A DNA stretch of 38,078 nucleotides, taken from positions 1 through 38,078 of IMG/VR virus record IMGVR_UViG_3300021437_000052; one strand, written 5' to 3'. This DNA comes from a virus. The position numbers and the translations under genes are program-made. The notes beneath the pieces were generated by a model. It searched no databases and had not been told where the DNA came from. It was given only the letters and a program-made list of their open reading frames with translations. This document shows, in pieces, positions 23,751-31,651 of the stretch (position 1 is the stretch's first letter; the number at the start of each line of letters is the position of its first letter).

Positions 23751-24926
23751 CTATCTATTAGGCGGAACGTATGGCAATCCTTTCCTTTGTGTTGCTGATG
23801 GATTAGGTTTCCCTTTATCCCTCGTATCGCTCATTTTTTTATCTGTCTTTGCCGCCAACTCATAAGCAAACTTAATTTGGTCAACTGCCAACTTTTCAGC
23901 CGCTTTGTTTGCTGTAAGCCCTTTCAAAATAAAATTATAAACGATATTATGCTTTTCATCAGCCGTTTGAGCGTCTTTTGTTAATTCGTTCCAAATGGTG
24001 TTCAGATTTGTAAATAGCTTATCTGCTACCTGCTTATCCTCTTTGCTTACCTCATAATTAAATGGCGCAATCTCTACTGGCACGTCATTTATCTGTATTG
24101 GTAAGTCCTTTGAAAACTCGTATTTTACGCTGTTATTCTGACTTATAGCTTTTTTTACTCCTTCTTCCCATTGTTTAGATAACTCTTCAGCTTCTTTCTT
24201 TTGGGCTTGTTCTGCTTTTGTTTTCGCCTCAATCTGTTCGGGCGTTTCGGGCTTCACAAGTTTATATTCATCCTGCCTTTTAATCAAATCTTTCTGCTCA
24301 TTCGCCCAATCCCTTTTGATTTTTATTTCGGCAATCTCCTTAATCTCTCTTTGTTCATCTGTCAAATCCTCATCTTCTATTCCTGCGAACTGATTAAGGT
24401 TGTATTTTGTTTTTAACTCAAACTGAATTTCCTTTTCATCCCAATCGGGGTGTGATACTCTTAAACTTTCAGCCAATCCTTTTAGGGGGTCAGCAATTTT
24501 TGTGTAGTCTTTATTTAAGAACGCTATTGTGTTCTCGTCAAAGTCTTTCCCTTGTTCAAGCAGTTGCTTGTAGGTTTTCAGTTTTGGATTTTTTTCAAGG
24601 AACTCTGTTTCTTTCTTTAACGCTTCCAACTGCGTTTCATATTCTTTAACCTTTGCTTCATATTCAGAAGTTTTAGTTTTATACGTCTTAACAACATCGG
24701 GAGTATCCTCTCCGAAGTCGGTTTTCCACTCATCGGTTTCAAAGTACTTTTTACCTGTTGGTGCTTGTACTTCTGTTGCCCCCTCATCTGTTGTGGGCTT
24801 GGCATCTGTTACCTGTGTTTCACTTGGTTTTGCCGTTTCAACCCTTTCGCCATTCGGATTAACGTATGGTAATGATGGGCGTTCTGTTTCTGTTACTTCT
24901 GTTGTTATTCCTGCTACTTCTGACAT
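23751..24926 (-). CDS. Scaffold protein candidate, 391 aa
   Basis: A highly charged, Glu/Lys/Gln/Thr-rich protein lacking hydrophobic core segments. Residues 1-55 are disordered and acidic, 75-135 form a coiled coil (YKTKTSEYEAKVKEYETQLE), and 210-255 another helical stretch (TKAEQAQKKEAEELSKQWEE). The tail is basic and proline-rich (ending YVPPNR). This composition and a position directly before the capsid gene match phage scaffolding proteins. Its promoter carries the perfect 11-bp palindrome. Alternatively it is a minor head protein. Confidence 0.6.
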   Translation of the reverse strand: MSEVAGITTEVTETERPSLPYVNPNGERVETAKPSETQVTDAKPTTDEGATEVQAPTGKKYFETDEWKTDFGEDTPDVVKTYKTKTSEYEAKVKEYETQLEALKKETEFLEKNPKLKTYKQLLEQGKDFDENTIAFLNKDYTKIADPLKGLAESLRVSHPDWDEKEIQFELKTKYNLNQFAGIEDEDLTDEQREIKEIAEIKIKRDWANEQKDLIKRQDEYKLVKPETPEQIEAKTKAEQAQKKEAEELSKQWEEGVKKAISQNNSVKYEFSKDLPIQINDVPVEIAPFNYEVSKEDKQVADKLFTNLNTIWNELTKDAQTADEKHNIVYNFILKGLTANKAAEKLAVDQIKFAYELAAKTDKKMSDTRDKGKPNPSATQRKGLPYVPPNR

Positions 24927-24954
24927 TTGATTAAAAGATTAAATTATATTGGTG

Positions 24955-25010
24955 CAAAAATAAGGGGTATAATTATGCAATGCTACGTGTAACGAGTGAT
25001 ACATTATGTA
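24955..25010 (-). promoter_or_regulatory. Scaffold and capsid promoter with palindrome
   Basis: Leftward TATTTTTG (24955-24962) followed by CA and preceded by CCCCT, exactly 37 bp, then the perfect palindrome TACATTATGTA (25000-25010). The palindrome lies between the terminase stop and the promoter. No good TTG at the usual -33 distance, which suggests activator dependence. Confidence 0.75.
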
Positions 25011-25018
25011 ATGATAAT

Positions 25019-27103
25019 CTATCTGCTGTTTTGTTTTATCTTGTATTGATGAAAATAGTTGTGGGTAGGGCGTTGTTTTCTCTTTACCTCAAGCACCGCT
25101 TCAGCACCAACCATCCCAACCATCGAAGATACGGACAAGTCAAATGCTCCCCACTTATCTACGTCAAACGCTAACCAATCTTTTAGAGTGTTATTAAATG
25201 GCATATATCCCATGTCGCCCGTTTTCTCGTTATATCCGCAATGATTAGTTATCCAACTTGCCATATACTCAACCAACTGATTTCGTGTCTTCCCCTCTGT
25301 GTTGGCAAGTCCTCCATCTATATTCTTTGTAAGACTATCAATATAATCATCATTTGTCATGGACGGAGAAGGCAATATGTATTTGTGATAATCTCTGTTT
25401 CGGAAATAATCATTACAATTCTTGATGTTTCTTTCGGGCATTAAACCCCAACCAAAATACACACAACACATTATCATGTCTTCATATACTAATAGAGGGT
25501 CTTTCGGGCGACACCAATATTCGGAAATGAAATGCTTGTGTTTTATCGGGTGCATTACATCGTACTTCTTTACTCCATGCGAAGCCGCTTTTGATTGTCT
25601 TTTAGGGTCAACGGTATTTACTGCCGCGAAAGGGTCTAATGTGAACAATCCTATATGATTGTTTGCGGGGGATTTATACCTGTCGCGACCTAATATCCAT
25701 TGGTTACGTTGCTGTTCGGGCGGAAACCAAGAGAAACACCATCTCGACAGAGGGTTATCCTCTGAAGACTTTACCCATTCGACTTGACCATCTCTTACCC
25801 CATTCCTCCATTGGAAATAACCAAATTCTAATGTATTTTCTATGACATGAATATCGTTATGTTCTATCTGCTGATATATCTTTTCTAAATCCCAAACAAC
25901 TTTTTCGTTGGCAGGATTAGCAAACATATCGTCTTCGGTTAAAGGAAACTGCCTCTTAAACTCGTAATACCCTATTGTGTCGCCTTTATCTTTTCTTGCT
26001 TTTAACTCATCTAATATCCATTGTCTAGCTCCCTTTTTTATCAACTTGCCATCAATACCCATGATAGGTTCGTCAGGGGTTTCTATAACTGATGCACCGT
26101 ATTCATCCACGAATCCCTCCATTCCATCACAACTAGGAACAAAGTATCGCCATAGTCCGCTTAATGTACGCCCGTTCTCTGTGAGTTGCGAATGCAGTGA
26201 ATTATCCCAAATGGACTTAAATCCCTCTCCCCCTTTCTTTGTTTCGTTTACCGTTGAGCCGAAAAACATTTTCCCTATTATCGTGCCTCCAAGCACCAAG
26301 CACGTCCTTCCTATACTAAACCATTTTTCAACTGATACATCAACGGGGAATTTACCACTTTCATCAACCGCCACAATCTTCAATTTCATACCATCGTATG
26401 CGTTCTCTTTTGTGTTTCGCCAATCAATGTAAGTATTTAACGAAATCTCTTTTACCGTCTTTCTGTTTTTATATGACACTCGCTTTTGAGGCGTTTTAAA
26501 AACCAATTCCTTTTTTACATCTTCCGCACTTGCTACCTGTGGCTTAAAGAAGTCTGGCAATTCGATAAATCCATGAACGAGTTTATTAAACATCTCCTTT
26601 GCATCTTCTCCTGTTTTGGATATGATTCCGTATTTTGAATTGAATGTTTTTCTTGCTCTGTTTAGTATGATAGAATCCACCCTGTAAGAATAACCATCCC
26701 TCCTTAACTTTCCGTATGCCTGTCCTAAACACTCCTCATTGGTATCGCATAGATGCCAATGGTAAAACCAACGCCTATCTCTATCGCGGTAATCAGGATA
26801 ACCGCTATCAATCATAAACCAATTAAGATAAAAATAATGGTCGCCTGTTATATATGTAGGAACACCTTTTATGAATATCCAAATTCCATCAGTACACTTT
26901 CTGTCCTCTTCCTCTGCAAACCTTAATTGTTCATCTGATGATAAGTCCTCCCAATTTTCAGGCAGTTCTGTTCTCTTCCACTTTTGGTCTTTGGTTTGCA
27001 GTTCAAAGTTTTTTATTTGCTTAACAGGCGGCTGTTTGGGTAGAGTATATATCAACCCTTTGTATAAATCTATTACCCCACCAAACTGATTATTGTTTTC
27101 CAT
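25019..27103 (-). CDS. terL: Terminase large subunit, 694 aa
   Basis: The DNA-packaging motor: N-terminal ATPase and C-terminal RNase H-like nuclease. The N-terminal region has GVPTYITGDHYFYLNW and DRDRRWFYHWH, characteristic of crAss-like terminases. A degenerate Walker A appears as KLRRDGYSYR (about 131-140), and Walker B as LKIVAVDESGKF with the catalytic Asp-Glu near 245. The nuclease part has FTLDPFAAV (first Asp), LLVYEDMIM (middle acidic) and DKWGAFDLSVSS (last Asp). It overlaps the upstream gene by 14 bases. Family call is confident; the headful or site-specific cutting mode is not decidable. Confidence 0.88.
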   Translation of the reverse strand: MENNNQFGGVIDLYKGLIYTLPKQPPVKQIKNFELQTKDQKWKRTELPENWEDLSSDEQLRFAEEEDRKCTDGIWIFIKGVPTYITGDHYFYLNWFMIDSGYPDYRDRDRRWFYHWHLCDTNEECLGQAYGKLRRDGYSYRVDSIILNRARKTFNSKYGIISKTGEDAKEMFNKLVHGFIELPDFFKPQVASAEDVKKELVFKTPQKRVSYKNRKTVKEISLNTYIDWRNTKENAYDGMKLKIVAVDESGKFPVDVSVEKWFSIGRTCLVLGGTIIGKMFFGSTVNETKKGGEGFKSIWDNSLHSQLTENGRTLSGLWRYFVPSCDGMEGFVDEYGASVIETPDEPIMGIDGKLIKKGARQWILDELKARKDKGDTIGYYEFKRQFPLTEDDMFANPANEKVVWDLEKIYQQIEHNDIHVIENTLEFGYFQWRNGVRDGQVEWVKSSEDNPLSRWCFSWFPPEQQRNQWILGRDRYKSPANNHIGLFTLDPFAAVNTVDPKRQSKAASHGVKKYDVMHPIKHKHFISEYWCRPKDPLLVYEDMIMCCVYFGWGLMPERNIKNCNDYFRNRDYHKYILPSPSMTNDDYIDSLTKNIDGGLANTEGKTRNQLVEYMASWITNHCGYNEKTGDMGYMPFNNTLKDWLAFDVDKWGAFDLSVSSMVGMVGAEAVLEVKRKQRPTHNYFHQYKIKQNSR

Positions 27104-27452
27104 TCTTATTGTTTAGGGCAATCTTTTCGGCAATACCTAAGGTTTCGTGCTTTATTTTTTCGTTAAGTTCTTTTTGCTGTTCAGGCGACATCTTATTCCT
27201 TATCCATTCCAATAATTCTAGGTAAGGTATTTTCTCTGTTTGGTATTTATGTGCCATCTCGAATAATGGCTTGTTTTCAACGGTAAACATTCTATCACTT
27301 TCTTCATTTATACTTCTGTCGGTTGCATTAATGAAAGTAAGAGTTGATAGGTATGTGTTTACTAATGGGCTTTCTTTGAATTGTCTTAGTTCCGTTTCAA
27401 GGTCGGATATACGCACGAGCGCATCTTTTAGCGATGTGATTTTGTCGGACAT
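27090..27452 (-). CDS. Possible terminase small subunit, 120 aa
   Basis: A 120-residue helical protein with an N-terminal coiled coil (LKDALVRISDLETELRQFKE), a middle region, and a second helical part (LLEWIRNKMSPEQQKELNEKI). It directly precedes and overlaps the large terminase gene, the usual place of the small subunit, which recognises the packaging site. No helix-turn-helix was clearly identified, so the call rests on position, size and helical content. It lies after a terminator-like hairpin, so its expression may depend on read-through. Confidence 0.45.
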   Translation of the reverse strand: MSDKITSLKDALVRISDLETELRQFKESPLVNTYLSTLTFINATDRSINEESDRMFTVENKPLFEMAHKYQTEKIPYLELLEWIRNKMSPEQQKELNEKIKHETLGIAEKIALNNKNGKQ

Positions 27453-27477
27453 TTGATTAAATTATATTAAATTAAAA

Positions 27478-27495
27478 GGGGGATTTTACTCCCCC
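27478..27495 (-). terminator. Intercistronic terminator or attenuator before the terminase genes
   Basis: On the minus strand GGGGG, an 8-base loop, CCCCC, then TTTTAATTT. It lies between the beta-rich virion protein (stop at 27519) and the small-terminase candidate (start 27452). No TAnnTTTG box follows it, so some transcripts must read through, giving unequal expression. Confidence 0.7.
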
Positions 27496-27518
27496 TATCT
27501 TTTATTGCTTCCTATCCT

Positions 27519-28580
27519 TTAAAGGGCATTTATTAAGGTCTGAACCTGTGCGGCTGTTTCCTGTACATCTTTTCGTACAAACGTTGAGTTGCTAGGGTCA
27601 TTGTATAGTATCGCACAACCTGTTACTGCACCCTCAACAAATGTTGCTGTTAATGTAGCGTTGTTTCCACCGCCTGTTGTACTTACAGGGTTGCTTGGAG
27701 GTGCTGAATACGCTCCTGCATTTGCTACCGCTACCGTCTTTGCACCCATTACCAAAGTGAATGTTGCGCCTGTTCCTGTACCTCCTGTTACGGTGTCATT
27801 TGTTAATGTAGGATTTACGGTATAATCACCACGAGTTGTAAGAGTGAATGTTGTTATCGCTCCCCCTGTTACCGTATCTACGGTTATAGTAGCTTTCGTT
27901 CCTGTTCCTGTCGCTAATGTTAGCACATCACCTGCGGTATATCCTGTTCCGTTTGCTGTTTTTGTTGCTGTTGCTACCTCTGTATGCGTTACAAGCATTG
28001 TTGCTTGTGTTCCGTATGTTCCGCCCGATAAAGTCAATGTTGTTGTTCCTGCTACCATTGTAGTACCTCTCGATGCTACCGTTGCACTTTCAAGCACCTC
28101 GCCTGTTTCTGCATGAGCATTTATTTCAGCACAACGTAATGAATTTAGGTAATATACCGTATTCGATTCGCTATCTGTTGCAGGGAATGTTTTTCCTGTG
28201 GTTGCTGATACAACCGAAGCGGCATCATTTAATACAAATTTTTGTGATACCGAGCCATCATTCACCCAATAGTACATTGTGCTTCCTGTGTCGGTGTTAT
28301 CATTTATTGTTAATACGTTCTGATTGTTAAAACAAGTATCTTTTGTTCCTCCAAGTTCATCAACAACGGTAGATATAAATAAGATACCTGTTGATAGTGC
28401 CTGTAAAGCCGAAGTACTTATAGTAAGTGTCTGCGGTTTAGCATTTACTCCTGTTGAGGAAACGTAGGTTAATACTGCCTTGCTGTCCGAGTTATCGTAA
28501 GCATAGATTATTTGGTTTGCATCAAGTTTGAACGCATCCCCGTTTGAGTTGGTTAGTGATATACTAAGATTTGCTGCCAT
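27519..28580 (-). CDS. Beta-rich virion protein, decoration or head-fibre type, 353 aa
   Basis: Residues 1-150 form a mixed N-terminal part (MAANLSISLTNSNGDAFKLD). Residues 190-330 are Gly/Thr/Val repeats such as GTGYTAGDVLTLATGTGTKA and GGTGTGATFTLVMG, typical of beta structure in phage surface proteins. A helical C-terminus (ETAAQVQTLINAL) follows. It is the first gene before the terminase pair and is driven by a palindrome-type promoter. Likely exposed on the virion; the exact position (head or tail) is uncertain. Confidence 0.6.
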   Translation of the reverse strand: MAANLSISLTNSNGDAFKLDANQIIYAYDNSDSKAVLTYVSSTGVNAKPQTLTISTSALQALSTGILFISTVVDELGGTKDTCFNNQNVLTINDNTDTGSTMYYWVNDGSVSQKFVLNDAASVVSATTGKTFPATDSESNTVYYLNSLRCAEINAHAETGEVLESATVASRGTTMVAGTTTLTLSGGTYGTQATMLVTHTEVATATKTANGTGYTAGDVLTLATGTGTKATITVDTVTGGAITTFTLTTRGDYTVNPTLTNDTVTGGTGTGATFTLVMGAKTVAVANAGAYSAPPSNPVSTTGGGNNATLTATFVEGAVTGCAILYNDPSNSTFVRKDVQETAAQVQTLINAL

Positions 28581-28604
28581 TGTTATGAGGTTTTAAATTT
28601 TTTA

Positions 28605-28660
28605 CAAAAATAGATAACATAACAAAGGTAAGTATCGGTTAAAGTACACTACATTATGTA
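28605..28660 (-). promoter_or_regulatory. Promoter with palindrome for the virion-protein and terminase operon
   Basis: Leftward TATTTTTG (28605-28612), exactly 37 bp, perfect palindrome TACATTATGTA (28650-28660). The same palindrome lies 47 bp upstream of the divergent rightward box at 28708. Confidence 0.75.
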
Positions 28661-28680
28661 ATACTAATGTATATTGTTTT

Positions 28681-28715
28681 TTGGCTATCAGTTAGAGTTA
28701 TATCCCCTATTTTTG
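28681..28715 (+). promoter_or_regulatory. Promoter of the ejection-protein operon
   Basis: TTG at 28681-28683 in a T-run, 24 bases, TATTTTTG at 28708-28715 followed by CA and preceded by CCCC. This is the same geometry as the portal promoter. A partial second motif, CTAATGTA, ends 36 bp upstream of the box. Confidence 0.65.
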
Positions 28716-28743
28716 CACCTATTAATCACTTAATATTTAACAC

Positions 28744-29451
28744 ATGGCAGATATGACACAGCAGATTAGTAATTGGGCAGGAGGCGGAGCATCGGTTACT
28801 GAAGGAGCAGTACAACTAGGACTAGGGTTGATAAAGAAAAGGCAAGCTGACAAGATGTATCACCAATACGACATCCCTCCCGAAATACAACAAAATCTCA
28901 ATCAGGCAAACATAGAGGCTTTGAAAGGATTACCCCTAGAACAGAAACAAGAGTACCTTAATAACTTACAGAAGTCAAATGCTTATTCATTGAGTTCATT
29001 GGGTGATTTGAATGCAGGAATAAGAGGTGTTGCAGGAGCAAATGAGCAATTTAATCAAGGGTACGATAAATTACTAGGAGCTGATAGTGCCGCACGAATG
29101 GCTAATCAAGACAAGTTGTATGGATTGCGAAACGAAATGGCGGATTACAAAGATAAATCTTGGCAGTTTAATGTAAAAAATCCGTATGATGAAAAGAGAT
29201 TAGAGGGCTTAGCTTTACAAGGCGCAGGAATGCAGAATATGTCGCAGGGTTTTCAGCAAGGAAATACAGGAGGAAATCCGTATGGTAGTACATCGGAGCA
29301 AAATCGAGCAAAATCACAACAACCCCTCCCTCCACAATATAATGATGCAGGTAATTTTTATAACTATAACCCGTATAGCAATAAAGGCGGGGCGGTAAAC
29401 CAAACTCCATACGATTATGGGTATGGTTTAGATAGAACTGTAACAGCGTAA
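28744..29451 (+). CDS. Ejection / internal virion protein candidate, 235 aa
   Basis: The N-terminus (SNWAGGGASVTEGAVQLGLGL) is Gly-rich and weakly amphipathic, followed by a Gln/Asn-rich helical region (PPEIQQNLNQANIEALKGLP) and a disordered Gly/Asn/Tyr/Gln tail. This matches small internal proteins of podoviruses (T7 gp14 position and composition) that are ejected and inserted into the host envelope. It is the first gene of the rightward block ending in a giant protein, the same order as gp14-gp15-gp16. The assignment is by composition and order. Confidence 0.55.
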   Translation: MADMTQQISNWAGGGASVTEGAVQLGLGLIKKRQADKMYHQYDIPPEIQQNLNQANIEALKGLPLEQKQEYLNNLQKSNAYSLSSLGDLNAGIRGVAGANEQFNQGYDKLLGADSAARMANQDKLYGLRNEMADYKDKSWQFNVKNPYDEKRLEGLALQGAGMQNMSQGFQQGNTGGNPYGSTSEQNRAKSQQPLPPQYNDAGNFYNYNPYSNKGGAVNQTPYDYGYGLDRTVTA

Positions 29452-29453
29452 AT

Positions 29454-30965
29454 ATGTATAATAACACATCTATCCCAGCTTCCGAACTTTACGGCATAGG
29501 CAAAGGGCTTGCACAGGTAAACGACCCTAAGATTTGGCTTGAACAACAAAGGATGGGCGAGGAACGCGCGCAAAGGCAAGAGGCAGAAAAAGAACGTGCC
29601 GCAAAAGCTATTCACGAAGATATGCTTTCTAGGTTGAGCAAAATTAAGGACGGGGCAATACGAACAGAAGACCAACCCGAAGCGGCACAACGAATTAATG
29701 ATTATAAAAAATTAGTTCAAGGGATATATGCAAATGCAAAAGGGGGGCAATTAGGAGTAGATGACGAATTAAAATTGCAACAAGGGCTTAATGGTCTTAA
29801 TACGTGGACTGATAATGCATCAAAACAAGCGCAGTTGATACATCAAGTTGGGGCAGAATACGATAAGAATGATGTTCGTTATGGTGGCTCGTGGAACAAA
29901 GATGAGTTTTTAGATGCCGCAACAAAACCGATGAGTGAATGGAAAAATCAAGACATAACATCTTATTTGCCTATTCCAAAAAAAGATTTAGACCAAGAGT
30001 TTTTAAAAGCCAATAAAGACTACTTCAATAGCAATAATATTGCAAGTGTCGCGTACGACCCATCAGGGCAATTAAAAATAACGACAATTACTAATCCCGA
30101 TTTGGTAGAGCAAAGAAAAAATCAGTTTTTTAATGACCCAGATGTACAGGTGCAATTACACATGGCATCCACAAAATTACCTAAAACATCGGAGTTTTCA
30201 GATAAAGGAGGTGTGCCACAGGGATTAAAGACAAGAGAAGATTATTTACAGCAAGTAGGAACACCCGATGAGTTTTTTGATTATAGAAAACTATTTAATG
30301 ATAAGGTTACTTATGGTGGAATAAAAAAGGAATCGTTCAAACAACCACCACCGCCTTCCTCAATAGGAGGTGCTACATTCTCTCAAACACTACCTGTATC
30401 ACATGAAGTAGATGCTAATGGTAATGATATTTATACCACTAAGTTTGGCGACAAAGGAGTATTAGTTCCTTTTGATGGAAAGAATGAGTTGGTTACAAAC
30501 GCTACATACAATACTATTACAGACCCTAAAACGGGTAAAAAGGTAGTGGTTGGAGGAACAGCAACAGTAGCAAAAAATTCAGATGAGAACGATAAGTTGT
30601 TGGCAAAGTTTAATGAGGACGAGAAAAAGATACAGGAAAGAATTGATAAGTACGATGCCGAAAATCAGCCATTACCAACAGATAAGGAAGAATATCATTT
30701 AGCATACAGAAATAAGATGATGGACTTCGCAAAAGAAAAGCGAGAGTTGTATAATAATTACAAAAAGGCATTACAGGTAACTACAAAACCATTAGACGAA
30801 ACACAGGCGAAGGACTTGTTTACTTCTACTCATAAGGGTAATGTAAATCAGATGGTGAATGGTGTTCCTTTGTCGGGAGTTAAGGTAGTGGATAATAGAG
30901 CAAAGGCAACCTCTGAAGCACCGAAAGGGGAGGCGAAACCTAAAAAGGTTATAAAAGGATTTTAA
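29454..30965 (+). CDS. Internal virion / ejection protein candidate, 503 aa
   Basis: A hydrophilic, largely helical 503-residue protein. Residues 15-70 form a charged coiled coil (WLEQQRMGEERAQRQEAEKE), 75-260 are mixed, and 370-440 another coiled coil (DKLLAKFNEDEKKIQERIDK). The C-terminus is Lys-rich (KPKKVIKGF). It is 2 bases downstream of the previous ejection candidate and was probably next to the giant gene before an endonuclease gene was inserted between them. The role is inferred from the order. Confidence 0.5.
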   Translation: MYNNTSIPASELYGIGKGLAQVNDPKIWLEQQRMGEERAQRQEAEKERAAKAIHEDMLSRLSKIKDGAIRTEDQPEAAQRINDYKKLVQGIYANAKGGQLGVDDELKLQQGLNGLNTWTDNASKQAQLIHQVGAEYDKNDVRYGGSWNKDEFLDAATKPMSEWKNQDITSYLPIPKKDLDQEFLKANKDYFNSNNIASVAYDPSGQLKITTITNPDLVEQRKNQFFNDPDVQVQLHMASTKLPKTSEFSDKGGVPQGLKTREDYLQQVGTPDEFFDYRKLFNDKVTYGGIKKESFKQPPPPSSIGGATFSQTLPVSHEVDANGNDIYTTKFGDKGVLVPFDGKNELVTNATYNTITDPKTGKKVVVGGTATVAKNSDENDKLLAKFNEDEKKIQERIDKYDAENQPLPTDKEEYHLAYRNKMMDFAKEKRELYNNYKKALQVTTKPLDETQAKDLFTSTHKGNVNQMVNGVPLSGVKVVDNRAKATSEAPKGEAKPKKVIKGF

Positions 30966-30970
30966 AATAA

Positions 30971-31651
30971 ATGAAAAAACACTTGCATATATTAATTGTA
31001 TTTTTTACTTTTGTGCCATCATTAATAGCAGTTGCCGATGCTAATAAAAACAATATTAAAAACGATTACTCCTTAGTAGCTCGGCAAGGCGAACAGGGGC
31101 AATCGTTTTCTTTTTCTATGCAAAAAATATATTTATATGCAGGACGTGGTAGCCAAAGTAAGCCAACCGAAAATTATGTTTTAGTAGATGATAGAGATTA
31201 CGCATATCTCAATCAATTCAAATGGGGATTAATGAAATTGTATCATTGCGATAACCCTATTACTTATGCGCGAAGATACGAAACTATTGATGGTAAATAT
31301 ACCGCAATATTAATGCACAGAGTTATTCTTGGGCTAAAGGGAAGATGGGAGCATGGCGACCATATCAACGGAAACACAATGGATAATACAAGAGATAATT
31401 TGCGTATTGCCACTCACACAGAGAACATGAGAAACAGAAGACAATTAGTAAAGAAGGGGACTTCGAGATATAAGGGCGTTTCTTTTCATTCAAGTAAGTA
31501 TAACACTATAAGGTATTGGGTAGCGCATATAAAAGTTGATGAGGGGGATAAAAGAGCAAAATTTGACAACGAAATCAGTGCAGCTCGTCAGTATAACCTG
31601 TGGGCGATTCAATACAGAGGACAGTTTGCTAATATTAATATATTACCGTAA
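30971..31651 (+). CDS. HNH-AP2 homing endonuclease with an unusual signal-like N-terminus
   Basis: HNH part at about 115-156 (MHRVILG, GDHINGNTMDNTRDNLR, TENMRNRR) and AP2 part at about 165-222 (SRYKGVSFH, YWVAHIKV, AARQYNLWAIQYRG). The enzyme proper probably begins near Met50 at 31118 (MQKIYLYAGRGS). Residues 1-23 (MKKHLHILIVFFTFVPSLIA...) look like a signal peptide, followed by a short polar stretch, unrelated to the other endonuclease here. It shares TAATG with the giant gene. The insertion site is between two virion genes. The N-terminus may be a captured gene fragment, or translation may start at Met50. Confidence 0.8.
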   Translation: MKKHLHILIVFFTFVPSLIAVADANKNNIKNDYSLVARQGEQGQSFSFSMQKIYLYAGRGSQSKPTENYVLVDDRDYAYLNQFKWGLMKLYHCDNPITYARRYETIDGKYTAILMHRVILGLKGRWEHGDHINGNTMDNTRDNLRIATHTENMRNRRQLVKKGTSRYKGVSFHSSKYNTIRYWVAHIKVDEGDKRAKFDNEISAARQYNLWAIQYRGQFANINILP

